Shown: in pieces, positions 16,574 through 24,905 of the stretch
Layout of the letters: each line of letters opens with the position of its first letter
Position numbering within the stretch: the first letter of the stretch is position 1
Origin: Desulfovibrio sp. UBA4079
GTDB lineage: Bacteria > Desulfobacterota > Desulfovibrionia > Desulfovibrionales > Desulfovibrionaceae
Assembly: GCA_002382645.1 (NCBI GenBank)
Contig: DFYP01000137.1
Span: forward strand, 3,553 to 33,143
Reading direction: 5' to 3'
DNA: 29,591 nt
The notes under the pieces: generated by a model
Seen by the model: the letters and a program-made list of their open reading frames with translations, nothing else
The model's database searches: none
Told to the model about the DNA's origin: nothing
Made by a program: the position numbers and the translations under genes

Positions 16574-16589
16574 CGGCAAGAACTGGCCG
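16574..16589. promoter_or_regulatory. Palindromic activator site 2
   Basis: CGGCAAGAACTGGCCG has one half-site perfect and the other 5 of 6. It begins exactly 21 bp (two helical turns) from site 1, so proteins on both sites would lie on the same face of the DNA. Confidence 0.55.
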
Positions 16590-16624
16590 CAAGGCCTCCC
16601 GCCGGACCAGGGATTGTGAATTTT

Positions 16625-16640
16625 TGGCCATGAATTGCCG
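16625..16640. promoter_or_regulatory. Palindromic activator site 3 (weaker)
   Basis: TGGCCATGAATTGCCG has one half-site perfect and the other 4 of 6. It is 51 bp from site 2, near five helical turns. Confidence 0.4.
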
Positions 16641-16714
16641 CTGCGCCTGGGCTCCTGGCCGGGGGGGCCCGTTGCAGTTCCACGACGCCCGGCCTGTTCC
16701 GGCAGCTGGAAGAC

Positions 16715-17767
16715 ATGAAGAAAGCGAAAGATACCGAAGGATTGCCTGCTAACGGCAAAAATTTGCCGGACCCTGGCGGAGCCGTGATCCTGGAGACCGG
16801 CTCCGAGGAGGGCGTGGGCAGCTTCGTGATCCGCTCCCGGGCCATGCGCGAGGTCTATCGCCTGGCCACCCAGATCGCGGGCTCGGACGCCTCGGTGCTG
16901 GTCTACGGCGAGTCCGGCACGGGCAAGGAGCTGTTCGCCCGCCTGGTGCACCGGCTCTCGGACCGCCGCCACCGGCCCTTCGTGGCCGTGAACTGCGGCG
17001 TGCTCAAGGGCGAGCTGTTCGCGGACAAGTTCTTCGGCCACGAGAGCGGGGCCTTCACCGGGGCCCAGCGGCAGCGCAAGGGCAGCTTCGAGGCCGCCGA
17101 GGACGGCACCCTGTTTCTGGACGAGGTCGGCGAGATCCCGCCGACCAACCAGGTGGACTTCCTGCGCGTCCTGGAGGAGCGGACCTTCAAGCGCCTGGGC
17201 GGTGAGCGCGACCTGCCGTTCCACGCCCGCATCGTGGCCGCCACCAACCGGCTCCTGCCGGACATGGTGGCCCGGGGCGAGTTCCGCGCCGACCTGTTCT
17301 ACCGGCTCAACGTGGTGCCCGTGTCCCTGCCGCCCCTGCGCGAGCGCAAGGACGACATCGGGCATCTGGCCGAATACTTCCTGGCCGTGTTCCGCCACCG
17401 CTACCACAAGCACGACCTGCGCCTGGCCCCGGAAACCCGCGGGGTCATGGCCGCCTACCCCTGGCCCGGCAACGTCCGGGAGCTGCGCAACCTCATCGAG
17501 CGGCTGGTGCTCCTGAGCCCCGAGGCGCTCATCCGGCCCGCCCACCTGCCCCTGGAGATGCGCATGGACGCGGGCCTGCCCGAGGCCGGGGACTCCCCGC
17601 CCGAGCTGAACCTGGCCGCGGCCGTGCGCGCGGCCGAGATCCGGGCCATCCAGCGGGCCTGGCGCGAGTCCCGGGGCAGCAAGGCGCGCACCGCGGACCT
17701 GCTCGGGGTCAGTCCCCGGACCCTGCGCTACAAGCTGGCGGAATACCGGCTCCTGCTCGGCGAATGA
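16715..17767 (+). CDS. Sigma-54-dependent activator lacking an N-terminal sensory domain
   Basis: A 350-residue enhancer-binding protein. The AAA+ domain starts almost at once (about 37) and has all working parts: Walker A GESGTGKE (65-72), GAFTGA (112-117), Walker B TLFLDE (132-137), sensor I AATNR, Arg-finger region FRADLFYRLN (190-199) and GNVRELRN (252-259). A Fis-type HTH is at about 311-346 (RTADLLGVSPRTLRYKL). The first 36 residues hold no receiver, PAS or GAF domain, so activity is probably set by another protein, as PspA does for PspF. The ATG at 16715 is preceded by a modest GGAAG site. It is divergent from the TauE operon and probably controls it and itself. A palindromic site lies inside its own codons 13-18. 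Confidence 0.95.
   Translation: MKKAKDTEGLPANGKNLPDPGGAVILETGSEEGVGSFVIRSRAMREVYRLATQIAGSDASVLVYGESGTGKELFARLVHRLSDRRHRPFVAVNCGVLKGELFADKFFGHESGAFTGAQRQRKGSFEAAEDGTLFLDEVGEIPPTNQVDFLRVLEERTFKRLGGERDLPFHARIVAATNRLLPDMVARGEFRADLFYRLNVVPVSLPPLRERKDDIGHLAEYFLAVFRHRYHKHDLRLAPETRGVMAAYPWPGNVRELRNLIERLVLLSPEALIRPAHLPLEMRMDAGLPEAGDSPPELNLAAAVRAAEIRAIQRAWRESRGSKARTADLLGVSPRTLRYKLAEYRLLLGE
16753..16768. promoter_or_regulatory. Palindromic site 4, inside the activator's coding start
   Basis: CGGCAAAAATTTGCCG has both half-sites perfect. It spans codons 13-18 of the activator gene and is preceded by another TTGCC half-site at 16742-16747. Binding here could repress the activator's own gene (inference). 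Confidence 0.5.
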
Positions 17768-17886
17768 GGCCCTCCGCCGGAACCGGACATTTCCCATTGC
17801 CTTTTTGCCCCGGCTCTCCTAGCCTGTGGCCCGGTTGACCGGGGGCGCAGACCCCGGCTCCCTGACCCCGCAAACAAGGACGATGC

Positions 17887-18558
17887 ATGGATCCCACCTG
17901 GTGGAAGACGCTCCGTGAATACGCCGAGGCGCTTATCGTGGCGCTGCTCCTGGCGCTGTTCATCCGGGGCTTTGTGGTACAGGCCTTCAAGATTCCCTCC
18001 GAGTCCATGCTGGACACCCTGCTGGTGGGCGACCACCTCCTGGTGACCAAGTTCACCTACGGCATCCAGTGGCCCTTCTCGGACAAGGTCGCCGTGCCCA
18101 TGGGCGACCCCAAGCGCGGCGAGATCATCGTCTTCCGCTACCCCGTGGACCCGGACAAAGATTTTATTAAGAGGGTCATCGGCGTGCCCGGGGACGTGGT
18201 CGAGATCAAGGCCAAGCAGGTCTTTGTCAACGGCCAGCTCCAGGAGGAGCCCTTCGTCCGCCACACCGAGCCCGTGGCCGTGCCCAACCCGCACATGCCC
18301 GAGGTCAACCAGGACCCGGACAAGTACTTCGACCGCAACAGCTTCACCTGGAAGCGCGACTGGATGCCCAAGACCACGGTGCCGGCCGGGCAGTACTTCG
18401 TCATGGGCGACAACCGCGACCACTCCTACGACTCGCGCTTCTGGGGCTTCGTGTCCCGCGAGGCCATCCGGGGCCGGGCGCTGATCATCTACTGGTCCTG
18501 GGACTTCACCGGCGGCCTGACCATCCGCTGGAACCGCCTGGGCCACATGGTCCGCTAG
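17887..18558 (+). CDS. lepB: Signal peptidase I
   Basis: A 223-residue membrane protease that removes signal peptides on the outer face of the inner membrane. One N-terminal anchor lies at about 14-31. Box B is PSESMLDTL, with catalytic Ser S40; box D is KRVIGVPGD, with catalytic Lys K95; box E is GDNRDHSYDSRFWG (174-187). AAGGA lies 6 nt before the ATG at 17887. The upstream gap from the activator gene (119 bp) shows no clear promoter to me. A strong terminator follows. Confidence 0.97.
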   Translation: MDPTWWKTLREYAEALIVALLLALFIRGFVVQAFKIPSESMLDTLLVGDHLLVTKFTYGIQWPFSDKVAVPMGDPKRGEIIVFRYPVDPDKDFIKRVIGVPGDVVEIKAKQVFVNGQLQEEPFVRHTEPVAVPNPHMPEVNQDPDKYFDRNSFTWKRDWMPKTTVPAGQYFVMGDNRDHSYDSRFWGFVSREAIRGRALIIYWSWDFTGGLTIRWNRLGHMVR

Positions 18559-18578
18559 GCGTCGTCAACGCGATCGCG

Positions 18579-18618
18579 AAGGCCGCCGCCCGTTCCTGCG
18601 GGAGGCGGCCTTTTCTTT
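18579..18618 (+). terminator. Rho-independent terminator after lepB
   Basis: AAGGCCGCC (18579-18587) pairs with GGCGGCCTT (18604-18612), followed by the T-rich tract TTTTCTTT. It lies 20 nt past the lepB stop and is the clearest intrinsic terminator in the window. Confidence 0.85.
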
Positions 18619-18699
18619 GCCGGCCAGGCCCTTGCCGGGCCTTTGCAAAACGCATACACCATCCGATATTCGCCCAACCGCAACCGCATTGGATCGCCC

Positions 18700-20235
18700 A
18701 TGCTCGCCAAAGCCGCCACCGCAGCCCTGCTGGGCATCGACGCCTTCCGCGTGGACCTGGAGGTGGATTTGGCGCGCCAGGGCATGCCCGCCTTCGTCAT
18801 GGTGGGCCTCGCCGAAGGCGCGGTGCGCGAGGCCAAGGAGCGGGTCTTCGCCGCGCTCAAGAACACCGGGTTCAAGCTCCCGCCCTCGCGCATCACCGTG
18901 AACCTGGCCCCGGCCGACGTGCGCAAGGAGGGCAGCGCCTACGACCTGCCCCTGGCCCTGGGGCTCTTGGCCGCGTCCGGGATCATCCCGGCCGAGCGCC
19001 TGGAGGGCTGGTTCTTCGCGGGCGAACTCTCGCTCACCGGGGAATTGAAGCCCGTGGAGGGCGTGCTGCCCCTGGCCATCCGGGCCCGGGACGAGGGCGG
19101 CAAGGGCCTGCTCGCGCCCGCGGCCAACGCCTCGGAAGGCGCGGTGGTCAAGGGCCTGCCCGTGTTCGGCCCGCGCTCCCTGGGCGAGGCCGTGGCCTTT
19201 CTCCTGGGCGAGGCCGAGATCGAGCCCTCGGCCCTGGACATCGACGGGCTCTGGACCCAGCGCCAGGACTTCCTTCTGGACTACGCCGACGTGAAGGGCC
19301 AGGAGCACGCCAAGCGGGCCATCGAGATCGCGGCCGCGGGCGGCCACAATCTTTTATTCATCGGCCCGCCGGGCAGCGGCAAGACCATGCTGGCCCAGCG
19401 CATCCCCACGGTGCTGCCCCCGCTGCGCTTCGAGGAGGCCCTGGAGGTCACGACCATCTATTCCGTGGCCGGCCAGCTCTCGCGGGACAAGGCCCTGGTG
19501 GTCACCCGGCCGTTCCGCTCGCCCCACCACACCATCTCGGACGCCGGGCTCATCGGCGGCGGGGTCTATCCCCGGCCCGGCGAGGTCTCGTTGGCCCATC
19601 GCGGCGTGCTCTTCCTGGACGAGCTGCCCGAGTTCAAGAAGCACGTGCTGGAGGTCCTGCGCCAGCCTTTGGAGGACGGGGTGGTGACCATTGCCCGGGC
19701 CGCCATGTCCCTGACCTATCCCGCGGACTTCATGCTCGTAGCGGCCATGAACCCCTGCCCCTGCGGGTTCCTCACCGACGAGCGCCACCCCTGCACCTGC
19801 TCGCCCCGGGCCGTGCAGGCCTACCGCTCGCGGCTCTCCGGGCCGCTCTTGGACCGCATCGACCTCCAGGTGGAGGTCCCGGCTGTTCCGTATAAGGACT
19901 TGAAGGAGGTCCGGGGGAGCGTGGACTCGGCCACCATGCGGGGCCGCATTGCCCAGGCCCGGGACATCCAGGCCCGACGCTATGCGGGCACGGCCACGCA
20001 CATCAATTCCGAGCTCGCGGGCACGGCCCTGGAAGAGCACTGCCGTCTGTCCCAGGCCGAGCACGGGTTCCTGGAGCAGGCCGTGCACAAGCTCGGGCTC
20101 TCGGCCCGGGCCTATACCCGGGTCCTGCGCATCGCGCGCACCATCGCAGACCTGGAGGGAACGGAAGCGCTTGCGGTGCACCACCTGGCCGAAGCCATCA
20201 ACTATAGGAGCATGGACCGGCAAGGACCGGGGTGA
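18700..20235 (+). CDS. comM: ComM/YifB-family Mg-chelatase-like AAA+ ATPase
   Basis: A 511-residue protein of family length. The N-terminal ChlI-type domain (about 15-170) has VGLAEGAVREAKERV and LAPADVRKEGSAYDLPLALGLL. The AAA+ core has Walker A GPPGSGKT (222-229), Walker B VLFLDE (303-308) and the cysteine-rich NPCPCGF / CTCSPR stretch (351-370). The C-terminal part (about 415-503) is the Mg-chelatase C domain. Characterised ComM is a hexameric helicase that promotes branch migration in natural transformation. The ATG at 18700 is chosen for the standard N-terminus; the ribosome site is weak and a TTG at 18643 is an in-frame alternative. The downstream end borders an AT-rich insert. Confidence 0.95.
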   Translation: MLAKAATAALLGIDAFRVDLEVDLARQGMPAFVMVGLAEGAVREAKERVFAALKNTGFKLPPSRITVNLAPADVRKEGSAYDLPLALGLLAASGIIPAERLEGWFFAGELSLTGELKPVEGVLPLAIRARDEGGKGLLAPAANASEGAVVKGLPVFGPRSLGEAVAFLLGEAEIEPSALDIDGLWTQRQDFLLDYADVKGQEHAKRAIEIAAAGGHNLLFIGPPGSGKTMLAQRIPTVLPPLRFEEALEVTTIYSVAGQLSRDKALVVTRPFRSPHHTISDAGLIGGGVYPRPGEVSLAHRGVLFLDELPEFKKHVLEVLRQPLEDGVVTIARAAMSLTYPADFMLVAAMNPCPCGFLTDERHPCTCSPRAVQAYRSRLSGPLLDRIDLQVEVPAVPYKDLKEVRGSVDSATMRGRIAQARDIQARRYAGTATHINSELAGTALEEHCRLSQAEHGFLEQAVHKLGLSARAYTRVLRIARTIADLEGTEALAVHHLAEAINYRSMDRQGPG

Positions 20236-20276
20236 TGGCCTACCCGCAGTAGATATAAAGACAAGATGTGCCGTAA

Positions 20277-21206
20277 TTATTCACTAAAATGGCTCACCGG
20301 CAAATAGGCTTCTCCTGTCTGGGAAGCGTGCCTCCAAATAGTATTTAATAATTTTTCCAAACATTGCCCGACTTCAAGGCTACGCAAAATGTGAGCCCCA
20401 TCTATACAAACGAATCTGAGTTCTCCTTTGCCCTTGAGTCCAGACACTGCTTCCGGAGAATATCCGTTTATTGCTATATATAAACCGTGCGTATCCATTG
20501 TCTTCCCAGACAATTTATAGATAAACGCACCAAATTCTGCCCCAGCGACAGGGCTAGACACCCATTTTGCCTCTACAAGATGGACATGACTATTCCATAT
20601 AAACGAACCATCAATTTGTTCGCCTACAATTTTAAATGATGCTTTTGGGTCAAGTCTTTCAACTTCAAATAACTTGTGAAGAAATTTTTCGAGAAGATAT
20701 CCTCTCTGCTGATGATTACATTCACCGCATAATGATAAAAACTCGTCCCGCAAACTGTCTCGTTTTTTCTGAAAACTTAAGCATTCTCTGTGTTGCGCAT
20801 TAAAAAGTGAGGATTCTTGCCTCTGTAGATTAATTTTTTCCTCTTCAATCTTATCTCTTCGCTCTTTCTTATTTTTTTGAATTATTGAATTAAGATTTTT
20901 AATTGCATTATTAGCTTTTATTGTTGCATCTGGAAAATTCCCATTAATCAGACTTGTTATTATTCTAGAAAGCAAGATATCGCCGTCTTTGTTAACTGAT
21001 AATATATTGATCAGTTCTTGGACAACAAACCTTTTAGGTGCTTTTTGATATGCACCTTTCCTTCTATCTGCGCGCACTCTCGCTTCACTCAACGTGCTAA
21101 AACTGATACCAGACCTAATAATAAAACTGTCGAGTGCATTATGATAATTAAAACACTCTGCCAATGCATCCTCAACATCCCCAAGCGTCGCTGCATCCAA
21201 TGGCAT
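20277..21206 (-). CDS. Mrr-like restriction endonuclease-fold protein
   Basis: A 309-residue protein. The C-terminal half has a PD-(D/E)xK nuclease core: E173 (RGYLLEKFLHKLF), D199 (GEQIDG) and E212-A-K214 (VEAKW). This arrangement is typical of Mrr_cat-type type IV restriction proteins. The middle (about 105-155) is a charged probable coiled coil, followed by CGEC (160-163). The N-terminal 100 residues form a helical domain I cannot name; its pattern (a run ending RFVVQELINILS, then ITSLINGNFPDA) loosely recalls effector-associated adaptor domains. Codons are A/T-rich, unlike all other genes here, so it was probably acquired. GGAG lies 9 nt before the ATG. The likely role is defence against foreign or modified DNA; no partner gene is visible. 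Confidence 0.72.
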   Translation of the reverse strand: MPLDAATLGDVEDALAECFNYHNALDSFIIRSGISFSTLSEARVRADRRKGAYQKAPKRFVVQELINILSVNKDGDILLSRIITSLINGNFPDATIKANNAIKNLNSIIQKNKKERRDKIEEEKINLQRQESSLFNAQHRECLSFQKKRDSLRDEFLSLCGECNHQQRGYLLEKFLHKLFEVERLDPKASFKIVGEQIDGSFIWNSHVHLVEAKWVSSPVAGAEFGAFIYKLSGKTMDTHGLYIAINGYSPEAVSGLKGKGELRFVCIDGAHILRSLEVGQCLEKLLNTIWRHASQTGEAYLPVSHFSE

Positions 21207-21275
21207 ACTTGTTCACTCCACAAAGGTCGGCATTGTCGGCACAATATGTGGTGCCCGCAACAAAGGGACAAGGCG

Positions 21276-21291
21276 ATTAGTTATAACTAAT
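21276..21291. promoter_or_regulatory. Perfect 16-bp palindrome upstream of the Mrr-like gene
   Basis: ATTAGTTATAACTAAT is an exact palindrome 70-85 bp upstream of the nuclease start. On the minus strand it overlaps a possible -10 (TATTAG, 21287-21292) 18 nt from a weak -35 (TTGCAC, 21311-21316). It is a plausible operator. The rest of 21207-21470 shows no gene. Confidence 0.45.
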
Positions 21292-21470
21292 ACCCGATCT
21301 TCCCTAAATCGTGCAAGGCTGTGGAGAGGAAAATCTTACCCCTCCAGCAAAGGCATTCATCCGCGTCATAATGAGCCGTCAGGGACAGAATTGGGCCCCC
21401 CGCCTTGACCTTTTCCCCTTTCCCGGTGCATTGCGGAATCACTGGACAACCCCTGTTCCCGGAGGTCCTC

Positions 21471-22472
21471 ATGCTCCGCCGCCTGCTCCTCTCCTGCCTG
21501 TTCCTCCTGCTTCTGGCCCCGGCCGCTTGGTCCGAGAACTTTGACCAGGACGCCCCAGCCTCCCAGGACATCCCGGGCCTGCCCCGCTACGAGGGCTCGG
21601 TGATCCTGGGCTACAAGCTGGAGCGCTACGACGAGGCCGTGCTGCCCCTGGCCAAGTGGGACAACGGCAAGAAGGCCTGGGAAAAGTCCGTGAAGGTCGA
21701 GGGCCGCCGCACGCGCATCCTCTACCTGGTGCCGCCGGACCGCAGCTCCCTGGAGGTCATGCGCAACTACAAGATCGCCCTGCAGAAGCTCGGCTACGAG
21801 CCGCTCTTCGACTGCTCCGGCGAGGTGGAGTGCGGCAAGGGCGTGGGCAACGCCTATTTCGAGGCCTCGGCCCGCAACAAGATCACCGGCCGCCAGGTCT
21901 TGGAATACGCCTTTTCCATGGAGGTCCAGGACCCCCGCGTGCTCACGGCGCGGCTGAACACCCCGGGCGGCCAGTCCCACGTCTTCATCCTGGCGGCCCA
22001 GCAGAACAACGCCGCGGACGCCAAGGCCGGACGCCGCGTGGCCGTGTTCGTGGAAGAGGTCCTGGCGGGCCAGATGCAGGAGCGCATGGTCCTGGTCCAG
22101 GCCGAGGACATGGCCCGGAGCATCGGGGATACGGGCAGGGTGGCCATCTACGGTGTGAACTTCGCCTTTGACCGGGCCGAGATCATGGCCGAGTCCCGGC
22201 CCCAGCTGGAGGAGATGGCCAAGCTCCTCAAGGCCAATCCCAAGCTCAAGGTCTACATCGTGGGCCACACCGACAACCAGGGCCGCCTGGACTACAACCT
22301 GACCCTGTCCCTGCGCCGGGCCGAGGCCGTGGTGCAGTTGCTCGTCCGCGACTTCGGCGTGCCCGCCGAGCGCATGATCCCCAAGGGCCTGGCCAGCCTG
22401 GCCCCGGTGGCCTCCAACGCCAGCGAAGAGGGCCGGGCCAAGAACCGCCGCGTGGAGCTGGTGGGGCAGTAG
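21471..22472 (+). CDS. Exported OmpA-family protein with DUF4892-like N-terminal domain
   Basis: A 333-residue protein. A signal peptide (1-21, MLRRLLLSCLFLLLLAPAAWS) is followed by a domain with RYEGSVILGYKLERYDEAVLPL, RILYLVPPDRSSLEVMRNY and LFDCSGEVECG, which matches DUF4892 proteins. The C-terminal 110 residues are an OmpA peptidoglycan-binding domain (VNFAFDRAEIMAES, GHTDNQGRLDYNLTLSLRRAEAV, AKNRRVEL). It probably links the outer envelope to peptidoglycan. The ATG at 21471 follows GGAGG by 5 nt and starts the signal peptide. It is upstream of murI on the same strand (84-nt gap), which fits a cell-envelope theme. Confidence 0.9.
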   Translation: MLRRLLLSCLFLLLLAPAAWSENFDQDAPASQDIPGLPRYEGSVILGYKLERYDEAVLPLAKWDNGKKAWEKSVKVEGRRTRILYLVPPDRSSLEVMRNYKIALQKLGYEPLFDCSGEVECGKGVGNAYFEASARNKITGRQVLEYAFSMEVQDPRVLTARLNTPGGQSHVFILAAQQNNAADAKAGRRVAVFVEEVLAGQMQERMVLVQAEDMARSIGDTGRVAIYGVNFAFDRAEIMAESRPQLEEMAKLLKANPKLKVYIVGHTDNQGRLDYNLTLSLRRAEAVVQLLVRDFGVPAERMIPKGLASLAPVASNASEEGRAKNRRVELVGQ

Positions 22473-22556
22473 GGACCGCGCCGCCCGCCTTGACGCCCGA
22501 AGCGCGAGATGCCACACAGGGGCGGGCCGACACCGGCCCGGGAGCTGCGATCCGGC

Positions 22557-23387
22557 ATGACCACTGACCTAGCCAGCCGTCCCATCGGCGTGTTCGATTC
22601 CGGCGTGGGCGGGCTCACCGTGCTGCGGGCCCTGCGCCGCGCCCTGCCCTGCGAGGACTTCCTCTATCTCGGGGACACGGCCCGCCTGCCTTACGGCACC
22701 AAGAGCGGCGCCACGGTCACCCGCTACGCCCTCCAGACCACGAAACTCCTGGTGGACCAGGGCGTGAAGCTGCTCGTGGTGGCCTGCAACACGGCCTCCT
22801 CCGTGGCCCTGCCCGACCTGGAGGCCGCCTATCCGGGCCTGCCGGTCATCGGCGTGGTGGAGCCCGGGGCCCGGGCCAGCTGCGAAAGCGCCCCGCGCGG
22901 CCGCATCGCGGTCATCGCCACGGCCGGGACCGTGCGCGGCGCGGCCTACCAGGCGGCCATCCTCAAGCTGCGGCCCGAGGCCACCATCGCCTCCCGGCCC
23001 TGCCAGGTCTTCGTGTCCCTGGCCGAGGAGGGCTGGGTGGACGGGCCCATCGTGGAGGCCGCCGCGGCCCGCTACCTGGAGCCGCTCATGGCCGAATTCC
23101 CGGCCGGCGGACCGGACTGCCTGGTGCTCGGCTGCACCCACTTCCCGCTCCTGGCCCCGGCCATCCGCAAGGTCCTGCCGGACAACGTGCGGCTCATCGA
23201 CTCGGCCGAGACCACGGCCCAGTGCGTGGCCCAGGCTTTGGCCGCCGCCAACCTGCTCAACCCCTGCCCCAACCCGGGCTCGGAACGCTTCTTCGCCACC
23301 GACGATCCCGAGCGCTTTGCCCGCGTGGGCGAAACCTTCCTGGGCCGGGCCCTGGCCCCGGCGGACGTGACCCTGGTGGACCTGTAG
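22557..23387 (+). CDS. murI: Glutamate racemase
   Basis: A 276-residue cytoplasmic enzyme that makes D-glutamate for peptidoglycan. The two catalytic cysteines are in their motifs: C77 (VVACNTASS) and C193 (LGCTHFPLL). D14-S15 (VFDSGVGGLTVL), LYLGDTARLPYGTKS and the GVVEPGA loop are also present. The ATG at 22557 gives the family N-terminus; an upstream in-frame ATG at 22509 would add 16 unmatched residues. GGGAG lies about 12 nt before the chosen start. The next gene begins 36 nt downstream. Confidence 0.96.
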   Translation: MTTDLASRPIGVFDSGVGGLTVLRALRRALPCEDFLYLGDTARLPYGTKSGATVTRYALQTTKLLVDQGVKLLVVACNTASSVALPDLEAAYPGLPVIGVVEPGARASCESAPRGRIAVIATAGTVRGAAYQAAILKLRPEATIASRPCQVFVSLAEEGWVDGPIVEAAAARYLEPLMAEFPAGGPDCLVLGCTHFPLLAPAIRKVLPDNVRLIDSAETTAQCVAQALAAANLLNPCPNPGSERFFATDDPERFARVGETFLGRALAPADVTLVDL

Positions 23388-23423
23388 GGCGCAGCCAGCG
23401 GTCTTTCGCGCCAAGGAGTCTGC

Positions 23424-24905
23424 ATGCTGGAAGCCGCCGTGTTCCTCTGCGGGGCCGTGATCATGGTCATCGAGCTGGCCGGATCGCGCGTCCTTGCCCC
23501 CTTTCTCGGGACCTCCCTGGCTGTCTGGACCAGCCTCATCGGCATCATCCTGGCGGCCATGAGCCTGGGGGCCTGGTGGGGCGGACGCCTGGCCGACCGA
23601 CGGCCCGAGCCCCGGCTTCTGTCACGGATCATCCTCCTGGCCGGGGCCTGCACCGCGGCCATGGCCCTGACCAAGGGCCTGGCGCTCAGCTTCCTCCAGC
23701 ACCAGGGGGCCGGGCTCTACGCCCTGGCCGTGGCCGCCGCCCTGGTCCTGTTCGCGCCCCCGGCCCTGCTCCTGGGCATGGTGGCGCCCTTCGCCGTACG
23801 CCTGCGGCTGAACGACCCGGCCCACGGCGGCCGCGTGGCCGGAACCCTCTACGCCCTGTCTTCCCTGGGCAGCATCGCCGGGACCTTCCTGGCCGGGTTC
23901 GTGCTCATCGCAACCGTGGGCAGCACCAACATCCTCCTGCTCATGGCCATGACCCTGGCCCTGGCCGCCCTGCTGGCGGATCGCTCCGGTCTCCGGCTCA
24001 AGCTCCTGGCCGCCGGGGTCTTCCTCCTGCTGCTGCTCCTGACCCAGGCCCGCGACGAGGCCCTGGCCCGGGCCGGGTTCCTGGACACGGACACGCCCTA
24101 CAACCGGGTCATCGTGCACCTGAGCGCCGAGGAGGACTCGGGCCGACCGACGCGGGTCATGATCACCGGCCCAGGAGCCCAGCAGTCGGCCATGTACCTG
24201 GACGACCCAGCGGCCCTGGCCCTGCCCTACACCCGCTTCTACCGCCTGGCCGAGCACTTCGCCCCGGACCTGCGCCGGATGCTCGTGCTGGGCGGAGGGG
24301 GCTACTCCTTCCCGAAGTTCGCCCTGGCCCGCTACCCCGGCGTGACGCTGGACGTGGTGGAGCTGGACCCCGGGATCACGGCCCTGGCCCGGGACCTGTT
24401 CGGCCTGCGCGACGACCCCCGGCTGCGGATCCTGGACGAGGACGCCCGGGTCTTTCTCAACCGCAACGCCGCGCGCTACGACGTGATCCTCTGCGACGTG
24501 TTCAACTCCGACTATGCCGTGCCCTTCCACCTGGCCACCCTGGAGACCGCCCGGCTCCTGCGGGCCGCCCTGAACCCCGGAGGCGTGGTCCTGGTGAACC
24601 TGCTCTCCTCCCAGGCGGGCCCCCGGGGGCAGATGTTCCGCGCCCTGTTCGCCACCTACGCCGCAGCCTTTGCCGAAGTCCGGGCCTTTGCCGTGGAACG
24701 GCCCGAGGATCCCCTGCGCTGGCAGAACCTGATCCTGGCGGCCTTTACCGCGCCCCCGGCCGAGGGCGCGCCCCGGGACCCGGAACTGGCGGCCATGCTG
24801 GCCCGGCGGATTCCGGCCCCGACCCTGGACCTGCCCGCGCTCACCGACGAGCTGGCTCCGGTGGAGCGCTACGCCGCCCCGGTCTGGGCCCGGCCGGACA
24901 TTTGA
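23424..24905 (+). CDS. Membrane-fused spermidine-synthase-like protein
   Basis: A 493-residue protein with an N-terminal membrane part (about seven hydrophobic segments to residue 208, including GAVIMVIELAGSRVLAPFLGTSLAVWTS) and a C-terminal methyltransferase-fold domain of the polyamine synthase type. Binding motifs are LGGGGYSFPK (289-298), VELDPGI (312-318), DEDARVF (338-344) and CDVF, with D358 at the usual catalytic position. Such fusions are widespread and mostly uncharacterised; polyamine synthesis is not proven for them. AAGGAG lies 5-6 nt before the ATG. It probably forms a unit with murI. Confidence 0.88.
   Translation: MLEAAVFLCGAVIMVIELAGSRVLAPFLGTSLAVWTSLIGIILAAMSLGAWWGGRLADRRPEPRLLSRIILLAGACTAAMALTKGLALSFLQHQGAGLYALAVAAALVLFAPPALLLGMVAPFAVRLRLNDPAHGGRVAGTLYALSSLGSIAGTFLAGFVLIATVGSTNILLLMAMTLALAALLADRSGLRLKLLAAGVFLLLLLLTQARDEALARAGFLDTDTPYNRVIVHLSAEEDSGRPTRVMITGPGAQQSAMYLDDPAALALPYTRFYRLAEHFAPDLRRMLVLGGGGYSFPKFALARYPGVTLDVVELDPGITALARDLFGLRDDPRLRILDEDARVFLNRNAARYDVILCDVFNSDYAVPFHLATLETARLLRAALNPGGVVLVNLLSSQAGPRGQMFRALFATYAAAFAEVRAFAVERPEDPLRWQNLILAAFTAPPAEGAPRDPELAAMLARRIPAPTLDLPALTDELAPVERYAAPVWARPDI

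Larger units (their letters stand above)
16400..16714. promoter_or_regulatory. Intergenic control region between the TauE operon and the divergent sigma-54 activator
   Basis: This 315-bp gap has no gene. It holds a sigma-54 promoter on the minus strand (16485-16499) and three of the four CGGCAA-N4-TTGCCG palindromes (16553-16568, 16574-16589, 16625-16640); the fourth is inside the activator gene. The base composition is more A/T-rich around the palindromes than in the flanking genes, as expected of a regulatory region. Confidence 0.75.
20236..21300. other. AT-rich insert, probably horizontally acquired
   Basis: GC content falls sharply between the comM stop and about 21300. Two 60-base rows counted by hand gave 28/60 and 13/60 GC, against about 70% in flanking genes. 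The only gene inside is the Mrr-like nuclease. I find no integrase, tRNA or matching direct repeats at the borders. Confidence 0.75.

Noticed and set aside
16625..16640. TGGCCATGAATTGC as a second sigma-54 promoter, for the activator gene
   Set aside because: The spacing between GG and GC is one base short and -24 lacks the CA. It fits the palindrome series better.
16534..16752. Small plus-strand frame across the control region
   Set aside because: It covers the palindromic sites, overlaps the activator start in another frame and has no ribosome site or recognisable product.
17835..17863. TTGACC element before lepB as a -35 box
   Set aside because: No acceptable -10 lies at 16-18 nt; the stretch looks like a short inverted repeat instead.
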